Assembly (NCBI GenBank): GCA_000827205.1
Contig: KN832554.1
Span: 2,353,612 to 2,417,611, forward strand
Direction of reading: 5' to 3'
Source of the DNA: Plicaturopsis crispa FD-325 SS-3
Lineage: Eukaryota; Basidiomycota; Agaricomycetes; Amylocorticiales; Amylocorticiaceae
Length of the DNA stretch: 64,000 nt
Both the position numbers and the translations under genes were made by a program. Each line of letters opens with the position of its first letter. Within the stretch, counting starts at the first letter, position 1. This document shows positions 56,383-64,000 of the stretch, piece by piece. The notes under the pieces were generated by a model. That model was not told the origin of the DNA and did no database searches. It worked only from the letters and a program-made list of their open reading frames with translations.

Positions 56383-57501
56383 TAGTCTCGGATCCAGCCG
56401 TTGTCGGAGGTTGAAAACACACGACCCAAAACCTCCTACAACGTCTGGTGCACTCAGTAAGAGACACCCCCCATCGGGTCACTTCAGGGGCGTCACGCCC
56501 CCAAAATGGTGCAATCCGTTACCACTTGTAACTTTCTGTGACCGATGTCACTCCCGAGCAAGGTGCGCGCGATCTGCACTTACTTACCGTTCGACGTTCA
56601 ACACTGTACTTATCAGCTGAGTACAGGACGCGCCAAGTACGCGCTCTATATGACACATATGCTCTCTGATGTATTCGCTGGGCAAGCTTGAAACCTCGCT
56701 TCTTGGGTCTCGCCGGTTGACTTGCTCAACGCGACGCTCCCGCTGTCCTCGATCTTTACGCGGCAACAAATGACTCGGATGGTTGTCTCTTGTGAGAGGG
56801 CCTGCTGGACTGAAATGTTTGGTGGCCTACGTCTCTTGCTGGTGGGAACGGAAATGGGGCTTCACAGACGCGGCAGAGGACGGTAGGTGATAGTAGAGTT
56901 TGTCTGAAGGTGCGTTGACAGTTACTGGGAGCTCAAGTTGCACGCTAATCACGTCTTCAGCCTGCGAGCTAGTGCTGGCTCGTCACCACCATCGTCGGCC
57001 GTCCTTTCCGAGACATGCCTGTCGTACGGGCGTTCCGAAACCGCTAGATGCCGCCCTGCACCCCTCGCCCTCCATTTGCTGCTTCGACGACTCGGAACTC
57101 TGTATCAAGCTTCGAGGTCTACGTCGCCGTTACTCTCCTCCTTCGGTATCGTCTGCTTAGCAGTGCTCGGAGTCTTCGGTTTGGCCGCGTACATGTTGGG
57201 TGTGTATTTATCGCATATGTGCATACCATACTTTGAATCCATACTTTTCTCGACTACACGATATGGACATGTGTGAGATTGGTTTGTACTATGTACGTGC
57301 CAACAGCACATTGTGTATTTTATACAGCTTCAAGTGCAAGTGCGGCCTGCGCCCGTAGGCGAAAATTCGGGTTACTGTATTTGGGGCGTGACACCCCTGA
57401 AGTGACTCGATGGGGGGTGTCTCTTACTAAGTACACCAGACGTTGTAGGAGGTTTTGAGTCGTGTATTTTCAACCTCCGACAACGGATGGGGACGAGACT
57501 A
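56383..57501. mobile_element. Inner inverted-repeat element (element A), Mutator-like, 1,119 bp
   Basis: Ends are TAGTCTCG...CGAGACTA. The terminal inverted repeats are about 125 bp: 56383-56508 matches the reverse complement of 57377-57501 with only scattered differences (shared blocks CCGTTGTCGGAGGTTGAAAA, AAAACCTCCTACAACGTCTG, AAGAGACACCCCCCATCG, TCACTTCAGGGG). The 9-bp direct repeat ATATTTCGG flanks it at 56374-56382 and 57502-57510. Long inverted repeats with 9-bp duplications fit Mutator-like elements. The 870-bp interior has no transposase; frames at 56900-57276 show one possible hydrophobic stretch but no motif. It inserted into the left arm of element B, so it is the younger of the two. 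Confidence 0.8.
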
Positions 57502-57860
57502 ATATTTCGGAAACTTTCCGAAACTCGAAAAATCCCTCCAGGCATATTTTAGTAAATAACTGTCCGGGCTCTTGTACCTTACACAGACCGTGAGTAGCTG
57601 CAATCCTTGTAAGTTATCCCTTTAGGTGTTTTAGCTTGATAATGCCTCGAGGGATATGCTTAGGTCTTTCCCTTGAGGAGAATTAATATCAAATGTCCTT
57701 GAATGTCCCCGGGATAGATTGCTCTGGAGGTACTTATTCAAAGGGTTATATTACCTGAAGTGATTTCAGAGCTAAAAAGCGTGGACACCTTTGGGTGATA
57801 TTCCGCCTTAACAGATATCTGTTTCGATTAGTCCAAAGCGAGGGACCGTAAAAATGAAAT

Positions 57861-57945
57861 CATGCGGTCGTGCGCGGCTCGAACGAGCGCCTACCGAGCA
57901 CCACACCCAATCCGCCATGCGCTGAACCGCTAGACCATAGTGTCG
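57861..57945 (-). other. tRNA-like sequence with box A and box B
   Basis: On the minus strand, TGGTCTAGCGGTT (57925-57937) matches the RNA polymerase III box A and GTTCGAGCC (57876-57884) matches box B, 40 bases apart as in tRNA genes. The T-arm stem can pair, but the seven bases before box A cannot pair with those after the T arm, so no acceptor stem forms. It is a tRNA pseudogene or the head of a tRNA-derived SINE carried in element B. Confidence 0.5.
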
Positions 57946-58399
57946 AATAGACTGATTGTTTTTACCATCATTATAATCTGTAATCTTTGCCCGACATATG
58001 TATAAGTCTTGAACCCCATTCAACGCTGAAACCGGTCCACAAATATTGTGCGCAAAATCACTCCATGGAAATTGATACATATCTAGCTGAATCTCAGTAA
58101 AGGTTAACATCTATGAAGACATTTTTGCATAAATGTGGCTTAAGACATTAATGAGATGTTTTACATCAAGTTGGATAACCTTTCATTTTCCCTCAAGGCA
58201 AGAAGCACCTGAAACCCCTCAATGGTTTTTACCAAGAAAAGGCGTGGAGCATTGGTCCTCCAGGGATTTACTGCACGATTTGGCCTAGACTCGTGTCCAG
58301 TCTTCGCACGCAAGCCACGTGCCTTTTTGAAGACAGATAGGGAAGGCGCGAGCTTGCGAGCGGACTGGTCTTACTGGTCGCGCTTTTGGCAGGGAGCCA

Positions 58400-58906
58400 C
58401 TTTCCCCCGCCAACTGTGACTCGGCACTTAAAAAAATACTGGCTCTCAACACTAAAAAAAGTCATTTTTCTGACCTATATAAGAGTGATTTTTGAAGCAT
58501 TTGGATGCGTATGAACGCAACTTTTTTGTCGAAAATTTTTCGGAGTGGATTTCAACCATCCGCGAAACTGTGAAGTCCCCGACCTCGCCGCGCCGCGCGT
58601 CAGTTTGACACCGATTGGCGCTTTGCAGCGTGCTTCCGCAACGACGTGGTCCTTTCTCAACCTCCGGAACGTGTTCATCCTATTCATTGGGCACTGAAAT
58701 GTATTATACAGCACAACTAGCAAAGAAAACGAGCCCGAAATGAGTGGTACAGTGCAGTTAATCGCAAAAAACCCCGATTTTTTTTCTTTGCACCATCGCA
58801 TTCGCAACGCCGCAAAATCGGTTTTTTGTTATATCAATTTGAGCACTTTTTTTCGACTTGGAGGCCTCGAAAATTCTAAGTCCAAAGTCACACTTGGCGG
58901 GGGAAG
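58400..58906. repeat. Inverted repeat pair inside element B
   Basis: 58400-58430 and the reverse complement of 58877-58906 share CTTTCCCCCGCCAA, GTGACT and ACTTA in register (about 30 bp, few mismatches). This may delimit a third, about 0.5-kb nested element; weaker similarity continues outward to TGGC on each side. No convincing target duplication was found. Confidence 0.5.
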
Positions 58907-59133
58907 CTGTGACTACGCCATGTGACTGACCAGTAAGTCCAGCCGCTTCGCCCGAACGTGTGAGGTCCGAAGTGGCTGGATATATCGAGCCTAGATTTGG
59001 CCGAAGAGATCTTTCAACAAAAGTACGTCCAGATGAATTGACCCGAATCGGCCTTGAGGGATTTTTCGAGTTTCCGAAACTTTCGGAAACTTTCCGAAAT
59101 ATCCCCGGTAATCTTAGTGTTCTGGAAAATCGG

Positions 59134-60541
59134 TGCGTGGGATATTGAATCCCTTGGAATAATATCGAACTTTTTGTGTGCAAATCGGAAAATATTGAAC
59201 TCTGTGGAAAGAAGCGCCACACGTGTCGGCGGTGTCAGTGAACGCGGCGAAAGTTGCGTGCCATTTCCCTTTGCGTTTCTCCTCATGGAATTATATCGAC
59301 TTTCCTCGAATTTCTCGCTTACTGCATCTTCACTTCGCTTTAAAGCATCTGCTGGCTTATTACGGACTTCGCACCTTTGGATCCATACCTCGGCCGCATT
59401 CCGAGCGGTGTTTGAAAAACTTGGCAGAATGTTTGTCTCCTCGCTCGTCCTCTTCCTCTCTACTACCACCACCACGGCTTTATACATGTTGCCCTTTGCG
59501 CCCGGAAACCCACGACGACGACGACGACGAGGGCAGTGCCCCACTGTCGCCTCCTCCAATACCCCCACTACCCCAACGTGCTCACAGTCCGTGCTACACG
59601 CGCCATCTCCGCTACTACCACCTCACCGCCATTAACACCCTAGGCTAGACACCAGCAACCAACTCGCATTGCAGTACCGCACGTACCGGCCGTGCAAACA
59701 CGCCGCGTACGCCCGCACCGCGCACGCGCTTTGGTTACCGACTACGCATGGTGCGATAGCTGTCGACATACCAGGTGGGTGGGTGAGACTGCTCCTCTAC
59801 GGCACAACCTTCTGATAGTACATTTTTAGCAGAGAATCGGGCAGCCGGGGGCACCACACGCAGGTAAGCCTCGATATTTCAATTTTATTGTGCTTCGTCC
59901 GAACTAACTCCTCTGGTCGTGTTCTTAGTTTCTCGCGAAGGCAACCCGCTCAGTAAGAAATCGGCGAGTAAGTTGTCCTCTCCGTCTGTTCGCTCCCCTA
60001 CTTACGAGCTTTGTTACACAGGATATACCCGCGCAACCGAGCATAGGAGCACCCGTCCAGATGGTGGCGAGTATCCTAGTGGTAACGACCTTTCCTCTAC
60101 GCACTCCCTACGGTAGACTACATGTTTGTACATACCTATATAGAACCGAATGAAAGTCAGTTTTTATGGTACCAATGGCGTGATTCAAATGCCAGCAGTC
60201 CTCGGCTAAGCCGAAATAGAGATTCGACCATATTCAATATTGTTGCAAACGGCCTGTCGGTTACGTTCGGCTACGCAGACGAAGTTCAACATAATACGAT
60301 ATCTTTACATTGAGTGTGCAAAAAATATAATAATGTTGAAGGTCTTGGAACGATTTTGAACTTCGCTTAAGAATTCAAAATTCTTCGACAGAATTCGATA
60401 TTATTACAGTCGATTCTCACTGGGAATGATGATGCGTGCATGACAATAGTCATGTTCTGTTCAGTGCAAGGGACTATTGGACCGAAAGCAGATGTGTATT
60501 GTGTATTGGCTGCATACCGAAAATGATCCTCGCACACATGA
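59134..60541. other. Gene-poor interval with a decayed coding-like stretch
   Basis: About 1.4 kb. At 59500-59795 the plus strand has strong coding character (GC3, Pro-rich then RTYRPCKHAAYARTAHALW). An in-frame TAG in CCCTAGGCTAGACACC interrupts it; removing the repeated GCTAG restores the frame. Candidate splice sites follow at 59770, 59831, 59862 and 59929. I do not recognise the product. The 59054-59635 frame starts inside element B and was not accepted. Confidence 0.35.
59512..59530. repeat. (CGA)n trinucleotide run
   Basis: Six CGA/ACG units in succession; in one frame a poly-Asp run. Confidence 0.85.
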
Positions 60542-62620
60542 TTATTTTTCGTACATGTCCTGAGGAAACCATGACTCCTTGAGAACTTGTGCATTGATGT
60601 CTGTCTCTATGAGGATATTCTCTACCGTCTCGTAGTCGGTAGTGAGCGGAGTGCCGTTGCTGTCGGCGAGCCACAGTAGTGCGAAGGCGAAATCGATGAA
60701 CACGATGTCAGGCGGCAAGGTGCCGCCGTCTTGCGGACAGAGGAACTGATCGAGATGCCAGTCCGATTGGTCGACGCCAGCATACTTGAGCGCGCGCAGT
60801 CCGTGCCGGATGCGGCTGACCTTCGGAAACATCAGTCGGTCGGTAGTACGCGAAAGTACGAGACAGTAGCGCAAACGTACTAAGGTTGTTTGGGCGTCCA
60901 AGGAGTATTCGGCTAAAGGAAGGTCTTGCAGTGAGGGGCCGTCAATAGGTTCTGTGAACATTCCCCATAGGCGCCAGCCAACGGGTAACACAAACTTGTA
61001 TAGGTCAGATCAGTACTAAATGTGTGAACACAATAACAACGAAAGGGTGCGTACCTCGTGGAAGCCGTAACAGTGCGGAACAAGCGAGCCTTGCAGATGC
61101 GAAAGTCTATCGTAAACGCTCTCCTCGCGCCTCATCATATCCGTCGCCCGATTGAAGGTCAGCAGCCGGTGCTCGGGAGGACGCTCGTCATAACCGTCGA
61201 GGTCGGGCAGATGGAAAAGGCGGTCGTCGAACAGTTTGATGCAGACCAACTGTGAAGACCCCCGTACCCGCCCAAAAAACACCTGGGACCAGTGGTCCGG
61301 ACCGCTCCGCACCACGCTGGTGATCTCGAAGGTGGGACAGCGTTCATTGGCCAAGATATTGTCTAGCTCGATACATCGAGGTCTGCAGTGTCGGGTGACG
61401 ATGTCCAGGGTTTCGCGCGGAGGCAAGACTCGCGGATAGGGCGATCTGAGCATAGCGTGGCGAGCATGGAATGCGGAGGGATTGATGGCAAGTATCGTAC
61501 CGGGCCCCAACGGCGCTTCGATAGCGGCAGACTCAACAAGCTCCTTCCAGTGCAAGAAATCGTCCAGCGCGTCCCAGTCGCGCTGCATAGTGTAGAGGTC
61601 AAAGTCCTCGAAACTCCGCCAGTTCGCTATGACTTGAGCATCCGTGGTTGGGCGGGGAGGGGCTCGGTAGATCCGGTCGGATGCCCCCTGGCAGGAATGA
61701 TTTACCGGGTAGCCAGTGAACGTACAAAGACCGAGGCGCTGTGCTTCACTCCAGATTGCAAATACGAGAGCTTTTCGAGGACCGGCGTGACGAGGTCTAT
61801 CAGACGCGACGCTGATACTCGCACGTCCTGGTTCATAAACGTCTGGGGAATGGCGGTAAATGACAGAGACACTTCCGTCTGTGAGAAACCCGCATCGGCA
61901 GTCATTTTCGATGCACAGCATGCGAAGTTCAGCAATAAGGCGCCACACCACAACCTTATTCTTGATCTCTGTAGTACCCCTCTCGAAATCGGCTGGGGTA
62001 AGGTTACCTGCAGCCTTCGAGATGTCATTACAAGGATAGAATCACGAACGACCGGAACTTACGACGAAAATGGCTGCACATATATGTTTGTTGTTAGCAG
62101 GTTCATTGCCATCCGTTATGATACCCGCTGATAATACTGCGGTCTTCCATAGTCCTGAATGACGACGTTTGAGGGTTTTTGACAAATGATATGATAAGTA
62201 GCAGCATACCATGTTCATTTGCCTTGACCGAGAATGTATACGAGGTGACGAACTCTCGCGCGTGAAAGAATCTATTCGCAACCTCAACAGCCGGTTGAAT
62301 ATATTTCTCCTCAACCGTGTTCCTATAACGCGCGTTGAGCATACACCAGCAAAGGTATAGCGAGCGTCACTCACATTTCCGATACATCTGCATCGAATTT
62401 TTCAAACCGTTGGGCTCTTAAAGCCAAATCGAAAGTGCGAAACATGGGTGGAGAGTCGTATAAGTAAAACTCCCAACGTAAGCTGAAGGAAATCTTCAAG
62501 GTACATGTACGGAGGCATGCCACAAGATGCCGCCGATATCAGTACGACTGAGGCTACCGTGAGCGCTTGAACCTGAAAGGAGAGACTGCAGACTGTAAAG
62601 AGCGGTCTGCCCAAGTCCCA
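60542..62620 (-). CDS. Protein-kinase-like protein of a basidiomycete family, 5' end unresolved
   Basis: Minus-strand exons from about 62620 to stop 60542. Readable order: YDSPPMFRTFDLALRAQRFE, NTVEEKYIQPAVEVANRFFH, GLWKTAVLSAGIITDGNEPA, EIKNKVVVWRLIAELRML, a long middle exon (61951-61016) and a last exon (60991-60542). The middle exon has TSVVRSGPDHWSQVFFGRV, LVCIKLFDDRLF and ESVYDRLSHLQGSLVPHCYG, which fit a kinase N-lobe (VCIKLF as the Lys strand) and hinge. The last exon has GVDQSDWHLDQFLCP as the catalytic loop (H-x-D) and IVFIDFAFAL as the DFG-like metal site. It is an atypical kinase or aminoglycoside-phosphotransferase-like fold, common in mushrooms and of unknown substrate. I could not place the ATG; exons before 62500 are uncertain. 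Confidence 0.65.
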
Positions 62621-64000
62621 CACGGAGCGTTCCAGGAGGCCTCCATGTGTGCACCTGCACGCAACCTGTATGCTGCAGACGAGAGTTCCGATTACGCGAC
62701 GTCGAACGTACACGGCCAGGAAGTGGAGATGAGTTTAAACCGTGTTGACGGCCGTATGCGTTCAACTCGAGTTCGGAAAGTAATAGCTGCATTTAATCAC
62801 CCACAGGTTGAACACACATTTGATCAAACTCGCGTTCAACTCGTCTTCGGCTAGCATTCGGACCGATTTCGACCGACCACTGCTGGCAACCGTTCGCGGT
62901 CGCTCGCACCTCGAAATTCTCTATACCCTGGCCCCTTGCCTGATTCACAACCGGTAGAATAGGGAATAAAATGCTATTTTCACTACTGTACGGTACATTG
63001 AGGATCTACTTTACAATAGTATGCAAACCTACGGTGTCGAGAGGCGCTGGTAATACACGAAAGGAACCCCTTGCATACCTGGGTGGGGCTGGGCGCGGGT
63101 GACGCAATGGACACAGGTGGCGGGTGCTCGCAAGAACACTCGCGGGTGGTGCGCTGATGCTTGTTGTTGGCAGACGCGTGCTCGCTGCGGGCGGGGCACG
63201 ATGGAGCTCCTGTAAAAACTTCATAAGCCAAAAGTGTCATTTAAGGGGGAGGGAAGGCGTACCGCTGTGATACTGCCATGGCACACCTTTGGAGCCCCCG
63301 AAGATATAACTGCGCCAGTCGAAAAAATGTCAGTCAAGTCAATGGACGAAGAATGGACTCATCTGTGTCCTGTCATCAAAACGGCGTTGCGACGGCAGAC
63401 GGGGGAAGGAGACGTGTCCTCGAGTAGCAGTCATAAGTGATTTCCTTGACGGCCCAAAGCGGGACCGACAAGGTAAACCTCTTCGGAGAGGAAGGTGGGA
63501 GGAATGGGGGACTCAGAGGGAAGAGGGAAGAGAAAGGCGGCGAAAGGGCAGGCTCCTAAAACCAGCCTCTCGTATCGTGTTGCAGCTCGATGAAATAACA
63601 AACATAAAGATAGAAAGAAATAAGAGACCCGAGACATCCGAAACCCGACACCGAGACCCACTGCAACACGATAGAGAGGCTGGCAAAACACATTTCGGAA
63701 GCGAGCAAGCGGACGACCTCGACGCGGCACAACGCGGCGGTCACCGTATTTGGCGCGCGGTGGCGCGACAACACCGCTCGTCTTTTGTCTCGTGTACGCC
63801 ATGAACGGAAGCAGGAGCATCTCAGAATGTCGGTCGCGCGTTTTCTGGCGCCTTCGAGCATGCCATGAATTTCAAGGGATTTTTCCTTGTTCCTAATGAG
63901 TCCTAGAACGGTGTTTGCCCTCATTTTCGTGTAACTTGCCCCCAGCTCGTCGAAAGAGGGCGCAAAATATTAGCAAAACTATACGGTCCTCTCACACTGC
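62621..64000. other. Gene-poor end of the window
   Basis: About 1.4 kb without a supported gene. Frames at 63006-63240 and 63431-63924 (minus) lack motifs and splice support; the one starting at 63924 (MRANTVLGLIRNKEKSLEIH) looks protein-like only in its first 35 codons. Confidence 0.35.

Larger units (their letters stand above)
56353..59124. mobile_element. Outer inverted-repeat element (element B), Mutator-like, interrupted by element A
   Basis: The sequence at 56353-56382 continued at 57511-57545 is the inverse of 59055-59124: both ends read (C/T)GGGGATATTTCGGAAA then TTTCCGAAA and CTCGAAAAATCCCTC. The arms are at least 60 bp. The element is bounded by the 9-bp direct repeat GAAAATCGG at 56344-56352 and 59125-59133, a target-site duplication of the size made by Mutator-like elements. 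Without element A and its duplicated target it is 1,644 bp. No transposase frame was found, so it is non-autonomous. Inside are a tRNA-like sequence (57861-57945) and a further inverted repeat (58400-58906). Confidence 0.7.

Noticed and set aside
59054-59635. 193-codon plus-strand frame
   Set aside because: It starts inside the right arm of element B and crosses its target duplication; no motif.
63556-63924. 122-codon minus-strand frame at the window edge
   Set aside because: Only the first 35 codons look protein-like; the rest is hydrophobic by chance and no splice continuation was found.

Overview
The window is nuclear DNA of a filamentous basidiomycete, most likely an Agaricomycete (wood-decay type, perhaps Polyporales; the order is an inference). 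The support is as follows. Nearly every gene is split by 45-70 bp GT-AG introns, genes lie densely on both strands, and codons are GC-rich at position 3. The typical fungal set is present (Hsp30-type opsin-related protein, 5'-nucleotidase-like phosphoesterase, F-BAR/SH3 ring protein, Elongator Elp1, Nrd1-type four-RRM protein), together with F-box, BTB/POZ and atypical kinase families that are expanded in mushrooms. There are no bacterial features (operons, Shine-Dalgarno sites, CRISPR).

Layout. 0-15 kb: CHY zinc-finger protein (starting with a 5-nt exon), opsin-related membrane protein, a 66-aa single-pass membrane protein, a secreted 5'-nucleotidase-like enzyme, an N2227/carnosine N-methyltransferase-like enzyme, two unassigned proteins (one with atypical zinc fingers), a small NIF3-like protein and coatomer zeta. 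15-31 kb: F-BAR/SH3 protein, a SANT-domain nuclear protein, an unassigned conserved-looking protein, a four-RRM RNA-binding protein, an MFS sugar transporter and an aldo-keto reductase. 31-43 kb: F-box protein with a decayed fragment beside it, a multi-pass receptor-like membrane protein, Elongator subunit 1 and a truncated F-box relative. 43-51 kb: four BTB/POZ paralogues with identical intron positions, a local family expansion. 51-53 kb: a gene-free array of degenerate ~21-bp repeats. 53-56 kb: a small LYR-like protein and a damaged geranylgeranyl diphosphate synthase gene in which one exon pair is tandemly duplicated and the 3' end is lost. 56.3-59.1 kb: nested inverted-repeat transposable elements with 9-bp target-site duplications. 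60.5-62.6 kb: a protein-kinase-like gene. The rest is gene-poor.

The first 42 kb is a housekeeping neighbourhood with no sign of a pathway cluster: neighbours are functionally unrelated and several pairs share short divergent promoters. From about 42 kb on, the window is accessory in character: paralogue families, pseudogenes, tandem repeats and mobile elements. The most notable items are the broken GGPP synthase with its exon-pair duplication, the nested Mutator-like elements just downstream of it, the ~21-bp repeat array, and the BTB cluster. Exon boundaries were read by eye from splice sites, phase and protein continuity; no search or transcript data were used.
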